The notes: generated from the letters alone by a model not told the origin. 64,000 nucleotides of DNA from Streptomyces sp. ST2-7A (GCF_021390475.1 NZ_JAJUWS010000022.1:1-64000), one strand, 5' to 3'. Numbered from the stretch's first letter, positions 33,116 through 42,662 are shown. Made by a program: numbers and translations.

Positions 33116-33958
33116 TCACCGGCCGGACGCGCGTTCCTCGGCTCCCGCCGCGCGGATGAACCCGGTGAGAGCGGTCGCGTACTCCCGCGGATGGGTGATG
33201 TGCGGGATGTGACCCGCGCTCTCGAAGGTCCGGCGCCGCGCCCCGGGGAGGACCGCGGCCAGCCGTTCCAGGACGGTCGAGAACCAGGTGGGGCTCTCGC
33301 CGCCACGGCTCAGCAGCACCGGCACGGTGCAGGTGGAGAGCCCGTCGAGGTCCAGCGCGGCCCAGGACGGGTCGGTCTGTTCGTCCAGCCAGGTCGGCGC
33401 GTGGCTCACGAACGTCTCACGCAGGGGAGCCGGCAGCCGGTCCCACATGCAGGGGCCCAGAACCACCTCCTCCACGAACAGGCGCGCGCCCCGCTCGTCC
33501 TCCCCCCGGCGGAGGTGTGCCATCACGGCGTCGAAGGAGGCCGTCATCGGCCGCACCTGTGCCATGGACTCCGGGTCGTCGGCCACGATCCCCACCAGTG
33601 GTGGCTCATGCGCCGTGATGCTGCGGAACAGTTCGGGTCGGCGTGCGGCGAGGCCGAGCACGATCGCGGCGCCGAAGGAACTGCCGGCGACGTGCGCGGG
33701 GGCGTGGCCGAGTTCTTCGATCAGCGCCGCGAGGTCGTCCTCGTCCTGCCGTCGGGTGCCCTGGCCCGGCACCTCCTCGCTCCGGCCGTGGCCGCGGCGA
33801 TCGTATGAGATCACGGTGAAGGAGGCGGAAAGACCTGCCCCGATCGCGGGTTGCCAGCTTCGGTGATCGTTCCACGAGCCGTGGACGAGGACGAGCGGTT
33901 CCCCCTCTCCCACGGTCTCGTGGTGGAGATTCACGCCGTTGGCTCGCACCTGTGGCAT
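33116..33958 (-). CDS. Alpha/beta-fold hydrolase
   Basis: This 280-residue protein has LVLVHGSWNDHRSWQPAI with the oxyanion HG, DRRGHGRSEEVPG, the nucleophile elbow in HVAGSSFGAAIVLGLAARRP, and the catalytic His region ESAGHIPHITHPREY near the end. The acid residue is not certain. The fold is that of haloperoxidase-like/esterase-type hydrolases. The substrate is unknown. The start was chosen at 33958 for a clear GGAGG (33967-33972) on the minus strand. It stands alone, convergent with the gal operon. Confidence 0.9.
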   Translation of the reverse strand: MPQVRANGVNLHHETVGEGEPLVLVHGSWNDHRSWQPAIGAGLSASFTVISYDRRGHGRSEEVPGQGTRRQDEDDLAALIEELGHAPAHVAGSSFGAAIVLGLAARRPELFRSITAHEPPLVGIVADDPESMAQVRPMTASFDAVMAHLRRGEDERGARLFVEEVVLGPCMWDRLPAPLRETFVSHAPTWLDEQTDPSWAALDLDGLSTCTVPVLLSRGGESPTWFSTVLERLAAVLPGARRRTFESAGHIPHITHPREYATALTGFIRAAGAEERASGR

Positions 33959-34870
33959 GAGGTGCCTCCTCGGAGGGATGGGGCGACGAATCCACGGGCC
34001 GCGCGGGCGTCGCCACGCGGGTTCCGACGGCATCGTCCGGTGTCGCGCCCGCCGCCGGCCCGGCGACCGTCGGCGGGGTGTGCGCCGGGTGCGCGAGCCG
34101 GCGCCCCGTCACCACGGCTCTCCCGCGGGCGGGCACCGCCCTTCGCGCCTCCTCGAACCGGCGGGGGTGTGCGCCGAGTGCGCGGACCCTTCCCCCACGC
34201 CGGGGATCCGGCGCCGGCCGGGGCCGGGCCCTCCGGGGGAAGCCCGTGATCTTCCCCGAGGGGCGTCGGGACCCTTCGCGGGACGTGATCACGGCACCGT
34301 GCGCGAAAAGGTGCGAAATGGACGAAAGTGCCCTTTCCTCCATCGTAGTGCTCGGGATCGCCGCCGCGCACTCACGTCCCCCGGCTGGGCGGCGACGCGC
34401 GCGACGACGCCGTGGAGGTCGGACACGCGGGAGCCGGATGTCGCCGAGCCGGGCGGACGGAGGGATCGCCCGTGGCGGCGAATCCCTGGTCAACGGCTTC
34501 GGAGCACCCCGATGTCGGTCGTGCCCGTTTCCCGCCGCGTCACCGTTCCCGCGTCCGTGTTCGCGGGCCGCACCCGACCCCACCGGGCCGTACCGAGCGG
34601 GAACGCGGGGACGTGACGAAGTCGGTACCGGGCCCGGGGGAGGGGATTCGTCCAAAGCCCTGTCGACGCGCCGCGCGGCCCGTACTCTTGGGCGCAGCAC
34701 CGGTGGGGGCCGGTGCCCGATCAGGGGGCGAGACAGGTGGGCGTGGCGTCCACCGTCCGGTGGCCCGTCCGTTCGGCGGCGGCCGAGCGGGTGCCCGGGA
34801 AGCCGGCCGGGGCGTCACGCCCGCCCGCCGTACGAGGCGATGACGGCCCTCGGGTCGCGCGGTACAGGGG
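33959..34870. other. Long intergenic region before the second LuxR gene
   Basis: About 910 bp between divergent genes. Composition shifts near 34290-34350 to a mixed stretch (GCGCGAAAAGGTGCGAAATG). Several frames are open on both strands, but none has a ribosome-binding site, a recognisable motif or a natural length. It may hold decayed genes and the promoters on both sides. I see no RNA gene. Confidence 0.45.
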
Positions 34871-35563
34871 GTGAGGGTGGAGCGGATCCGGGTTCTGGTG
34901 GTGGATCGCCATCGGGTGTTCGCCGAGTCCCTGGCGATGGCGCTGACGGCCGAGCCGGACGTGGAGGCCGCCGCGACCGGCGGGGCCGCCGCGGCGGACC
35001 GACTGGTGGAGCGGGCCCGGGAGACCGGTGACCCGCTGCGGGTGCTGTTGGTGGAGGCCGCCGCCGAGGGCACCGAGGACGCGGGCGCCGCGCTGGCGGC
35101 CCGGATCGGCACCTGGCGGGCCCGACAGCCCCGACTGCACGTGGTGGTGCTGGCGACGGAGGACGACCCGCGTGCCTGCGCCCGACTGCTGTCGGCGGGG
35201 GCGCGCGGTTGGGTGGCGAAGGACTGTTCGCTGGCGCGGCTGCTCCAGGTGGTGCGCGGTGTGGTCCGGGAGGAGACGCACCTGCCGCCGGCGCTGCTGA
35301 CCGGCGTACTGGTGGAGCTGAGCCGTGAGACCCGGCACCGCAGCGAGCACGAACGGCTGGTGGAGGTGCTGACGCCGCGCGAGCTGGAGGTGCTGCGCTG
35401 CATGCTGGCGGGCCTGGGGCGCAAGGCGGTCGCCGAACGGCTGTACCTCTCCCCGCACACCGTGCGCACCCACATGCAGAACGTGCTGGGCAAGCTGGGC
35501 GTGCACTCGACGCTGGCGGCGGTGGCGCTGGCCCGCCGGGCGGGCGTGCCGCCGGCCGACTGA
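34871..35563 (+). CDS. Orphan LuxR-type response regulator with degenerate receiver (second copy)
   Basis: This 230-residue protein starts at a GTG with AGGGG just upstream. The receiver-like domain begins IRVLVVDRHRVFAESLAMAL. The phospho-acceptor position is replaced (LRVLLVEAAAEGTED), while the Lys is kept in GARGWVAKDCS. The C-terminal HTH is a clear NarL/LuxR type (LTPRELEVLRCMLAGLGRKA, then VAERLYLSPHTVRTHMQNVL). It resembles the gene at 25716 in layout and N-terminal sequence. No kinase is adjacent. It is likely an atypical, phosphorylation-independent regulator. The target is unknown. Confidence 0.91.
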   Translation: MRVERIRVLVVDRHRVFAESLAMALTAEPDVEAAATGGAAAADRLVERARETGDPLRVLLVEAAAEGTEDAGAALAARIGTWRARQPRLHVVVLATEDDPRACARLLSAGARGWVAKDCSLARLLQVVRGVVREETHLPPALLTGVLVELSRETRHRSEHERLVEVLTPRELEVLRCMLAGLGRKAVAERLYLSPHTVRTHMQNVLGKLGVHSTLAAVALARRAGVPPAD

Positions 35564-35641
35564 GCGGGCGGGGACCCGGCGCCGACCTCTAGGGTTTCGG
35601 GCGGCCTCGGCCCGCGACGGTGCCCCCGGCGGTATGTTCGG

Positions 35642-35760
35642 CCCGGTGGCCCGGTGGCCCGGTGGCCCGGTGGCCCGGTGGCCCGGTGGCCCGGTGGCCC
35701 GGTGGCCCGGTGGCCCGGTGGCCCGGTGGCCCGGTGGCCCGGTGGCCCGGTGGCCCGGTG
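35642..35760. repeat. Octamer tandem repeat, (CCCGGTGG)x15
   Basis: CCCGGTGG is repeated 15 times without a mismatch, the last copy lacking one base. It lies between the convergent 3' ends of the LuxR gene and tamR. As 8 is not a multiple of 3, every frame stays open and reads GPVARWPG-type peptides, which are not real genes. The perfection suggests recent slippage expansion. Confidence 0.98.
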
Positions 35761-35806
35761 CGGCGTTCGCGCGGACCGGCCGGTGCCCGCCGTCGGTCCC
35801 GACGGC

Positions 35807-36304
35807 TCAGTACGGGGTGTTGTCGAACGGGGCCGTCAGTTCGCGCAGCAGGGCGGCCAACTCCCGGCGCTGCGGGGTGCTCAGTTCGGAGAGGATGTCC
35901 CGTTCGCGGGCCAGCAGCCCGGCCAGGGCACGGTCGGCGTGGTCGCGGCCGGTGTCGGTCAGGCGCACCAGCACTCCGCGCCGGTCCTCCGGGTCCGGGA
36001 GGCGCTCGACCAGGCCGCGCTTGGCGAGCCGGTCGATCCGGTTGGTCATGGTGCCGGAGGTGACCAGGGTCTGGGTGAGCAGCCGGCCGGGGGAGAGCTG
36101 GTAGGGCGTGCCGGCTCGCCGCAGCGCGGTGAGCACGTCGAACTCCCACGGCTCCAGATCCAGTTCGGCGAAGGCGGTGCGTCGCGCGCGGTCCAGGTGG
36201 CGCGCCAGCCTGCTGACACGGCTGAGCACCTCCAGCGGCTCCACGTCCAGGTCCGGTCGCTCCCGCCGCCAGGCCGCCACCAGTCGATCGACCTCGTCCT
36301 CCAT
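35807..36304 (-). CDS. tamR: MarR-family regulator TamR
   Basis: This 165-residue winged-helix protein has FAELDLEPWEFDVLTALRRA, LTSGTM-type TLVTSGTMTNRIDRLAKRG and the wing LVERLPDPEDRRGVLVRL. It is divergent from tam, the arrangement of Streptomyces TamR. TamR is reported to repress tam and its own gene and to release DNA on binding trans-aconitate, citrate or isocitrate, linking aconitase failure to the response. Two matching inverted motifs lie in the 101-bp promoter region. The name rests on family and neighbour; binding was not tested here. Confidence 0.9.
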   Translation of the reverse strand: MEDEVDRLVAAWRRERPDLDVEPLEVLSRVSRLARHLDRARRTAFAELDLEPWEFDVLTALRRAGTPYQLSPGRLLTQTLVTSGTMTNRIDRLAKRGLVERLPDPEDRRGVLVRLTDTGRDHADRALAGLLARERDILSELSTPQRRELAALLRELTAPFDNTPY

Positions 36305-36405
36305 GGGATCAGTGTAGTAGTTGTGTCGATGTGAAGTCTCTTGATGTCAACTTTCTCGGCACGGTGAATCTTGACATCGAGATAATTCGGCGATCTGATC
36401 GCATC
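36305..36405. promoter_or_regulatory. Divergent tamR/tam promoters with two TamR-type operators
   Basis: O1 (36339-36352, TCTTGATGTCAACT) and O2 (36369-36382, TCTTGACATCGAGA) are copies of one motif in opposite orientation, 30 bp apart (three helical turns); O1 reversed matches O2 at 11 of 14 bases. Each contains a TTGACA. The one in O2 (36371-36376) is a -35 for tam, with TCTGAT (36394-36399) as -10 at 17-nt spacing. The one in O1 (36350-36345, minus strand) is the -35 candidate for tamR. The tam transcript would then begin at or very near its ATG, so it may be leaderless. Confidence 0.75.
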
Positions 36406-37245
36406 ATGAGCGACGAACGGACCGCCCCCCGTTGGGACCCCGGACAGTACCTGCGCCACGCCGACCACCGGCTGCGCCCGCTGCGCGAACTCCTCGACCG
36501 AGTCGCCGACGGCCCCGCGCCGCCCGGTGCGCCCCCGCGTATCGCCGATCTCGGCTGCGGTCCCGGCACCCCCACCGTGATGGTCGCCGCCCGCTTCCCC
36601 GGCGCCCGGGTCACCGGGTGGGACAGCTCCGGGGAGATGCTGGACGCCGCCCGTGACCACGCCGGCCCCGCCCCCGGCGGCGGCCTCGTCGACTTCGCCC
36701 GCGCCGACATCGCCGACTGGCGCCCGGCGGAACCCCACGGCCTGATCGTCTCCAACGCGGCCCTGCAATGGGTCCCGTGCCACGCCGAGCGCTTCCCGGA
36801 GTGGGTGGCGGGACTGCTGCCCGGCGGCGTCCTCGCCTTCCAGGTGCCCGACAACTTCGACGCCCCGAGTCATCTGCTGCTCCGCGAGCTGTGCTCCTCG
36901 CCCGGGTGGCACGACCGCCTCGGCCACGTGCTGCGCGGCCCCACCCCGATCCTCGACGCCGACGGCTACCACGAGGCACTCGCCGCCACGGGGTGCTCGG
37001 TGGACCTGTGGACCACCGAGTACCGGCAGCTCCTCACCGGCCCGGACCCGGTCCTGGAATGGACCCGGGGCACCGCCCTGCGCCCCGTCCTCACCGCGCT
37101 CGCCGACGCGCCGGCGGAGCGGGACGCCTTCCTGACCGAGTACGCCGAACGGCTGCGCGCCGCCTACCCCCGGCGCCCGGACGGCACCACCGTCTTCCCC
37201 TTCCGCCGCCTGTTCGCCGTCGCCCGCCGCCCCGCCGGGGCGTGA
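36406..37245 (+). CDS. tam: Trans-aconitate 2-methyltransferase
   Basis: This 279-residue class I SAM methyltransferase has WDPGQYLRHADHRLRPLREL, the SAM loop IADLGCGPGTPTVMVAARFP, VTGWDSSGEMLDAA and ALQWVPCHAERFPEW, typical of Tam. It methylates trans-aconitate, an inhibitor of aconitase. The ATG at 36406 matches the family's start; a longer frame from 36331 crosses both operators and is unlikely. No ribosome-binding site is visible, which fits a leaderless message from the promoter described upstream. Confidence 0.94.
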   Translation: MSDERTAPRWDPGQYLRHADHRLRPLRELLDRVADGPAPPGAPPRIADLGCGPGTPTVMVAARFPGARVTGWDSSGEMLDAARDHAGPAPGGGLVDFARADIADWRPAEPHGLIVSNAALQWVPCHAERFPEWVAGLLPGGVLAFQVPDNFDAPSHLLLRELCSSPGWHDRLGHVLRGPTPILDADGYHEALAATGCSVDLWTTEYRQLLTGPDPVLEWTRGTALRPVLTALADAPAERDAFLTEYAERLRAAYPRRPDGTTVFPFRRLFAVARRPAGA

Positions 37246-37287
37246 CCGGGGCGGGGCGACCGACCGGCCCCGGGGCCGGGGAACGGT

Positions 37288-37323
37288 GAGGGGCCGGCAC
37301 GCGGGTTCGCGTGCCGGCCCCTC
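37288..37323. terminator. Bidirectional terminator between tam and the TetR gene
   Basis: A perfect 16-bp stem (GAGGGGCCGGCACGCG at 37288-37303 and its complement at 37308-37323) with the loop GGTT lies between convergent gene ends. Confidence 0.88.
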
Positions 37324-37349
37324 GGGCCACCCCCGGAGGGGCGGTCCTT

Positions 37350-38027
37350 TCAGGTGCGGCGGTGCCCGATCAGGCGCGGCTCGTGCTCCAGCCCCTGGAG
37401 CCCGTGCCAGGCCAGGTTCACCAGGTGGGCGGCGACCTCGGCCTTCTTCGGCTTGCGGACGTTCAGCCACCACTGACCGGTCAGCGCCACCATCCCCACC
37501 AGCGCCTGCGCGTACAACGGCGCCAGCTTCGGGTCGTACCCCCGGCTCTTGAACTCGCGGCCCAGGATGTTCTCCACCCGGGTGGCGATGTCGCCGATCA
37601 GGGAGGCGAAGGTACCGGTCGGGGTGGTCACCGGCGAGTCGCGGACCAGGATGTGGAAGCCGTCGGTGTGCTGGTCGATGTAGTCCAGCAGGGCGAAGGC
37701 CGCCTGCTCCAGCAGTTCCCGGGGGTGTCCGGCGGTGAGCGCGGAGGTCACCATGTCCATCAACCGGGACATCTCCCGGTCCACGACCACGGCGTACAGG
37801 CCCTCCTTGCCCCCGAAGTGTTCGTAGACCACCGGCTTGGAGACCCCCGCCTTGGCGGCGATCTCCTCCACCGAGGTGCCGTCGAAACCGCGTGCGGCGA
37901 AGAGCGTGCGACCGATGTCCAGCAGTTGCTCCCGGCGTTCGGTGCCGGTCATCCGGCGCCGGGCACGTCGGGTGGTGCGGGCCGGTTTTTCCGTACTGCT
38001 GTTCTCGGTCGCCACGCCCCCCATCAT
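37350..38027 (-). CDS. TetR-family regulator
   Basis: This 225-residue protein has an HTH at about residues 30-75 (RREQLLDIGRTLFAARGFDG, TSVEEIAAKAGVSKPVVYEH, FGGKEGLYAVVV), followed by a helical ligand domain ending in WWLNVRKPKKAEVAAHLVNL. Its ATG overlaps the stop of the desaturase gene by 4 bases, so the pair is one operon. A role in control of membrane-lipid desaturation is likely from context. A tandem TACG/CGTA motif at 39414-39443 upstream of the desaturase is a candidate site. The ligand is unknown; acyl-CoA is plausible. Confidence 0.91.
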   Translation of the reverse strand: MMGGVATENSSTEKPARTTRRARRRMTGTERREQLLDIGRTLFAARGFDGTSVEEIAAKAGVSKPVVYEHFGGKEGLYAVVVDREMSRLMDMVTSALTAGHPRELLEQAAFALLDYIDQHTDGFHILVRDSPVTTPTGTFASLIGDIATRVENILGREFKSRGYDPKLAPLYAQALVGMVALTGQWWLNVRKPKKAEVAAHLVNLAWHGLQGLEHEPRLIGHRRT

Positions 38028-39094
38028 GCCGCGCCGGTGTCGGTCTTCTCCGCCGGGTTCACCGAGCCCGTCCCCGAACCGGCCGTTTCACGCCGTTCCG
38101 ACCGGTTCCGACGGGAGCCGTCGTTGTCACCGGCGACCCGCTTGGCGTCCAGGCGGGACTTCTTCGGCCAGCGCACGTCGTGCGCCCAGCCGGCCAACTC
38201 GAACCAGCGGATCAGACGGGCGCTGGAGTCCACCTGCCACCGGTCCACGCCGTGGCGGGCGGAGGTCGGGTCGGCGTGGTGCAGGTTGTGCCAGGACTCA
38301 CCGCAGGAGAGCACGGCCAGCCACCACACGTTGCCCGAGCGGTCACGCGACTTGAACGGCCGGTTGCCCACCGCGTGGCAGATCGAGTTGATCGACCAGG
38401 TCACGTGGTGCAGCAGGGCCACCCGCACCAGGGAACCCCAGAAGAAGGCGGTCAGGGCGCCCTGCCAGGACCAGGTCGCCAGGCCGCCGATGACGGCCGG
38501 GGTGATGAGGGAGACCACGGTCCAGAGCGTGAACTGGCGGGAGATGCGACGGATGTCGGGGTCGGCGATCAGATCGGGGGCGTACTTCTGCTGGGAGGTC
38601 TGCTCCTTGTCGAACATCCACCCCATGTGCGCCCACCACAGGCCCTTCATCAGGGCCGGCACGGTCTCGCCGTACCTCCAGGGCGAGTGCGGGTCGCCCT
38701 CGGCGTCGGAGTGCTTGTGGTGCCTGCGGTGGTCGGCCACCCAGCGGATCAGCGGACCCTCGACGGCCATCGAGCCGGCGATGGCCAGCGCGACCCGCAG
38801 CGGACGCTTCGCCTTGAAGGAGCCGTGGGTGAAGTGGCGGTGGAAGCCGATGGTGATGCCGTGACAGCCGATGAAGTAGAAGGCCACCAGCAGACCCAGG
38901 TCCAGCCAGCTCACCCCCCAGCCCCAGGCCAGGGGCACGGCCGCGAGCAGTGCCAGGAACGGCACCACGATGAAGAGGAGGAGGGTGATCTGCTCGATGG
39001 AGCGGCGCTCCTCGCCGCCGAGGGTGCCGAAGGAATTCCCGGCGTCGGATGCCTCGGCGGACGGGGGCGGTACAAGGTCCGGACTGGTGGTCAT
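38024..39094 (-). CDS. Membrane fatty acyl-CoA desaturase (delta-9 type)
   Basis: This 356-residue protein has four membrane helices and the three histidine boxes of the desaturase family: HRHFTH (in IGFHRHFTHGSF), HRRHHKH (VADHRRHHKHSD) and HNLHH (GESWHNLHHADP), binding two irons. It introduces a double bond into acyl chains to tune membrane fluidity. The C-terminal 40 residues are charged and disordered. The ATG at 39094 was chosen for the family-like N-terminus; the frame extends upstream without support. It is coupled to the downstream TetR gene. Confidence 0.95.
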   Translation of the reverse strand: MTTSPDLVPPPSAEASDAGNSFGTLGGEERRSIEQITLLLFIVVPFLALLAAVPLAWGWGVSWLDLGLLVAFYFIGCHGITIGFHRHFTHGSFKAKRPLRVALAIAGSMAVEGPLIRWVADHRRHHKHSDAEGDPHSPWRYGETVPALMKGLWWAHMGWMFDKEQTSQQKYAPDLIADPDIRRISRQFTLWTVVSLITPAVIGGLATWSWQGALTAFFWGSLVRVALLHHVTWSINSICHAVGNRPFKSRDRSGNVWWLAVLSCGESWHNLHHADPTSARHGVDRWQVDSSARLIRWFELAGWAHDVRWPKKSRLDAKRVAGDNDGSRRNRSERRETAGSGTGSVNPAEKTDTGAA

Positions 39095-39781
39095 GACAGG
39101 TACTACCTCATGGGTGGGAGGGGGGTGGGCGGGGTCCTGAGGAGGACGGGGGAGGCCACACCCCGGACAAACGGGCGGATCGGCGGTGACCGGGAATTCC
39201 GGGGACACCGCGAACTGATGTACGTATCAACGGGGAGGGTCGGGGCGGGATACCCGCCGCTGTTCGACGGCATGATGCGAACCGGTGGATGGGCGACGCG
39301 CGTTTCGCGCATCCATCGGGCGCGCGGTCCTGCCGGAGCGACCGACGGACCATCATCCGGGGCGGAGAGCGGATGACCGCCCTGTGCTCCCGGGGGAGCC
39401 GAACCCGGGCTCCACCTACGTCACCGTAACCTACGGAACCGTAAGTCGAAAGGGGAACACAGCCGTCCGTGTTGCCGTGCCGCGTGCCGCACGCCCTCGG
39501 AGCGGGGCTCCGGGCAGGATTCACACGTCTCCACGACGACCGGCCCCTTCCGTACCGCTCCCGTTCCGATGTCGTCCGTGTCTCCTTCCCTCCCTCCACC
39601 GTGACGTAACCATCCCCGCACCGCACCCCGCACCGATCCGCGCCCACCCCGCCGGGGCCGTCCGACCAGCGGGACGGGGCGGTCGGGGTGTCCCCTGCGC
39701 GACACGGAGTGCCTATCCTGGTGCGGTCGGACAGCGCGGTCCGTGACCTGCCGAACCGAAGAGCCGCAAGGAGCCGCATCT
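39095..39781. other. Divergent region between desaturase and ppc
   Basis: This 687-bp region has several more AT-rich patches (GATGTACGTATCAACG near 39220; 39410-39460). No frame with gene character is present on either strand. It should hold promoters for both the desaturase operon and ppc. The most striking element is the tandem palindrome at 39414-39443. AAGGAG for ppc is at 39768-39773. Confidence 0.6.
39414..39443. promoter_or_regulatory. Tandem 15-bp palindromic repeat (candidate regulator site)
   Basis: Two adjacent 15-bp units, ACCTACGTCACCGTA and ACCTACGGAACCGTA, each contain an inverted repeat (TACG...CGTA; the second is TACGG-AA-CCGTA). The layout fits a site for two dimers of a TetR-type protein. 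It is about 320 bp before the desaturase start and 340 bp before ppc, so which gene it serves is open. Confidence 0.55.
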
Positions 39782-42610
39782 GTGAGCAACAGTGCCGACA
39801 CCACGACGGAGACTCCGACCTCCCCATCCGGCGGGTCCGGCGGGGCCGACCACACCACGTCCGCCGGGGACGGGCCCGGGGCGGACGCGGCGATCGCGGC
39901 GGCCGACCCCGGCAGTGCCCTGCGCGCCGACATCCGACGCCTGGGTGAGCTGCTGGGCGCCACCCTCGTCCGACAGGACGGCCCCGAACTGCTCGAGCTC
40001 GTCGAGCGCGTCCGCCGACTGACCCGCACCGATGGTGAGGCCGCCGCCGAACTCCTCGGCGAACTCGACATCGCCGACGCGGCCAAGCTGGTGCGCGCCT
40101 TCTCCACCTACTTCCACCTGGCCAACGTCACCGAGCAGGTGCACCGGGGGCGCGACATGCGCCGTCGCCGCGCGGAGGAGGGCGGCCTGCTCGCCCGCAC
40201 CGCCGACACCCTCAAGGACGCCGATACCGAGCACGTGCGCCGCACCGTCGCCAACCTCCAGGTGCGACCGGTCTTCACCGCCCACCCCACCGAGGCGGCC
40301 CGCCGCTCGGTGCTCACCAAGCTCCGCGCCATCGCCGGTCTGCTGGAGACGGCGGCCTCCGAGGCCGACGCCCGCCGGTTGGAGCTGCGACTCGCGGAGA
40401 ACATCGACCTCATCTGGCAGACCGACGAGCTGCGGGTGGTCCGTCCCGAGCCGGGTGACGAGGCCCGCAACGCCATCTACTACCTCGACGAGCTGCACCG
40501 GGGCGCGGTCGGTGACCTGCTGGAGGACCTGGCCGCCGAGCTCGAGCGCGCCGGGGTCCCGCTGCCCCCCGGCACCCGCCCGCTCACCTTCGGCACCTGG
40601 ATCGGCGGCGACCGGGACGGCAACCCCAATGTCACCCCGACCGTCACCCGGGAGGTGTTGCTGCTCCAGCACGAGCACGGCATCGGCCGGGCGCTGGACC
40701 ACGTGGACGAACTGCGCGGTTCGCTCTCCGGCTCGATCCGCAACACCGGCGTCACCGACGAGCTGCGCGACTCCCTCGCCCGGGACCTGGAACTGCTGCC
40801 GGAGATCACCCCCCGGTACAAGCGGCTCAACGCGGAGGAGCCCTACCGGCTCAAGGTCACCTGCGTGCGGCAGAAGCTGCTCAACACCCTCTCCCGGCTG
40901 CGCGAGGGCTCCTCGCACCAGCCCGGCCGCGACTACCGGGGCACCGGCGAGCTGCTGGAGGACCTGGGCATCGTGCAGAGGTCGCTGCGCGAGCACCGCG
41001 GAGGGCTGGTCGCCGACGGGCACGTGGAGCGGATCATCCGGACCATCTCCGCCTTCGGCCTCCAGCTCGCCACCATGGACGTCCGCGAGCACGCCGACGC
41101 CCACCACCAGGCCCTGGGCCAGCTCTTCGACCGGCTCGGCGAGGAGTCCTGGCGGTACGTGGACATGCCGCGTGACTACCGCACCCGGCTGCTGGCCAAG
41201 GAGCTGCGCTCCCGCCGCCCGCTGGCCCCCACCCCGGCACCGCTGGACGAGGCCGGCGCCCGCACCCTGGGCGTCTTCGCCACCATCCGCGAGGCACTGG
41301 ACACCTTCGGGCCGGAGATCATCGAGTCCTACATCATCTCGATGTGCCAGGGGGCGGACGATGTCTTCGCCGCCGCCGTGCTCGCCCGTGAGGCCGGGCT
41401 GATCGACCTGCACGCCGGATGGGCCCGGATCGGCATCGTGCCGCTGCTGGAGACCACCGACGAGCTGAAGATCGCCGACGAACTGCTCGACGCGATGCTC
41501 TCCGACCCCTCCTACCGGCGGCTGGTGGCGCTGCGCGGCGACCTCCAGGAGGTCATGCTCGGCTACAGCGACTCCTCGAAGTTCGGCGGCATCACCACCT
41601 CACAGTGGGAGATCCACCGCGCCCAGCGCCGGCTGCGCGACGTCGCCCACCGGCACGGTGTGCGGCTGCGGCTCTTCCACGGCCGGGGTGGCACCGTCGG
41701 CCGTGGCGGCGGCCCCTCGCACGACGCGATCCTCGCCCAGCCCTGGGGCACCCTGGAGGGCGAGATCAAGGTGACCGAGCAGGGCGAGGTCATCTCCGAC
41801 AAGTACCTCGTCCCCTCGCTGGCGCGGGAGAACCTGGAGCTGACGGTCGCCGCGACCCTCCAGGCCTCCGCCCTGCACACCTCGCCCCGGCAGCCCGAGG
41901 AAGCGCTGGCCCGCTGGGACGCGGCGATGGACACCGTCTCGGAGGCCGCGCACACCGCCTACCGGGCGCTGGTCGAGGACCCGGACCTGCCGCCGTACTT
42001 CTTCGCCTCCACCCCGGTGGACCAGCTCGCCGAGCTGCACCTGGGTTCCCGGCCCTCGCGCCGTCCCGACAGCGGCGCCGGCCTCGACGGCCTGCGGGCC
42101 ATCCCCTGGGTGTTCGGCTGGACGCAGTCCCGGCAGATCGTGCCGGGCTGGTTCGGGGTCGGCTCCGGGCTGAGGGCGGCCCGCGAGGCGGGTCTGGACG
42201 GAGTGCTCTCGGAGGCGTTCGAGCGCTGGCACTTCTTCCGCAACTTCCTGTCCAACGTCGAGATGACGCTGGCCAAGACGGACCTGCGGATCGCCGGGCA
42301 CTACGTGGAGACGCTGGTCCCCGACGAGCTGCGGCACGTATTCGAGACCATCCGGGCCGAGCACGAGCTGACCGTGGCGGAGGTGCTGCGGATCACCGGT
42401 GGTGACGAGCTGTTGGCCGCCAACCCGGTGCTGCGGCAGACCCTCCAGATCCGGGACGCCTACCTGGACCCGATCTCCTACCTCCAGGTCGCGCTGTTGG
42501 CGCGGCAGCGGGAGGCGGCCGAGCGCGGGGAGGAGCCGGACCAGCTGCTCTCCCGGGCGCTGCTGTTGACGGTCAACGGCGTCGCGGCCGGGCTGCGCAA
42601 CACCGGCTGA
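39782..42610 (+). CDS. ppc: Phosphoenolpyruvate carboxylase
   Basis: This 942-residue protein has the active-site [17 protein letters not shown] (H168), [31 protein letters not shown] and [18 protein letters not shown], ending with the conserved NTG. It carboxylates PEP to oxaloacetate, feeding the citric acid cycle. The GTG at 39782 has AAGGAG 8 nt upstream. The first 45 residues are a Ser/Thr/Gly-rich extension. The gene is monocistronic, followed by a stem-loop. Confidence 0.97.
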   Translation: MSNSADTTTETPTSPSGGSGGADHTTSAGDGPGADAAIAAADPGSALRADIRRLGELLGATLVRQDGPELLELVERVRRLTRTDGEAAAELLGELDIADAAKLVRAFSTYFHLANVTEQVHRGRDMRRRRAEEGGLLARTADTLKDADTEHVRRTVANLQVRPVFTAHPTEAARRSVLTKLRAIAGLLETAASEADARRLELRLAENIDLIWQTDELRVVRPEPGDEARNAIYYLDELHRGAVGDLLEDLAAELERAGVPLPPGTRPLTFGTWIGGDRDGNPNVTPTVTREVLLLQHEHGIGRALDHVDELRGSLSGSIRNTGVTDELRDSLARDLELLPEITPRYKRLNAEEPYRLKVTCVRQKLLNTLSRLREGSSHQPGRDYRGTGELLEDLGIVQRSLREHRGGLVADGHVERIIRTISAFGLQLATMDVREHADAHHQALGQLFDRLGEESWRYVDMPRDYRTRLLAKELRSRRPLAPTPAPLDEAGARTLGVFATIREALDTFGPEIIESYIISMCQGADDVFAAAVLAREAGLIDLHAGWARIGIVPLLETTDELKIADELLDAMLSDPSYRRLVALRGDLQEVMLGYSDSSKFGGITTSQWEIHRAQRRLRDVAHRHGVRLRLFHGRGGTVGRGGGPSHDAILAQPWGTLEGEIKVTEQGEVISDKYLVPSLARENLELTVAATLQASALHTSPRQPEEALARWDAAMDTVSEAAHTAYRALVEDPDLPPYFFASTPVDQLAELHLGSRPSRRPDSGAGLDGLRAIPWVFGWTQSRQIVPGWFGVGSGLRAAREAGLDGVLSEAFERWHFFRNFLSNVEMTLAKTDLRIAGHYVETLVPDELRHVFETIRAEHELTVAEVLRITGGDELLAANPVLRQTLQIRDAYLDPISYLQVALLARQREAAERGEEPDQLLSRALLLTVNGVAAGLRNTG

Positions 42611-42632
42611 ACGGCGCGTCGGGGACGTGGAA

Positions 42633-42662
42633 CGGGCCGCCCGGGTGTTTCCGGGCGGCCCG
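42633..42662. terminator. Stem-loop after ppc
   Basis: A perfect 12-bp stem (CGGGCCGCCCGG at 42633-42644 and its complement at 42651-42662) with the loop GTGTTT lies 22 bp after the ppc stop. Confidence 0.85.

Noticed and set aside
33959..34870. A possible divergent gene in the long gap before the second LuxR gene.
   Set aside because: Open frames exist on both strands but lack starts with ribosome-binding sites, motifs and a coherent length.
35620..36334. Frames reading GPVARWPG repeats through the octamer array.
   Set aside because: All frames are open because the unit lacks stop codons in every phase; part is antisense to tamR.
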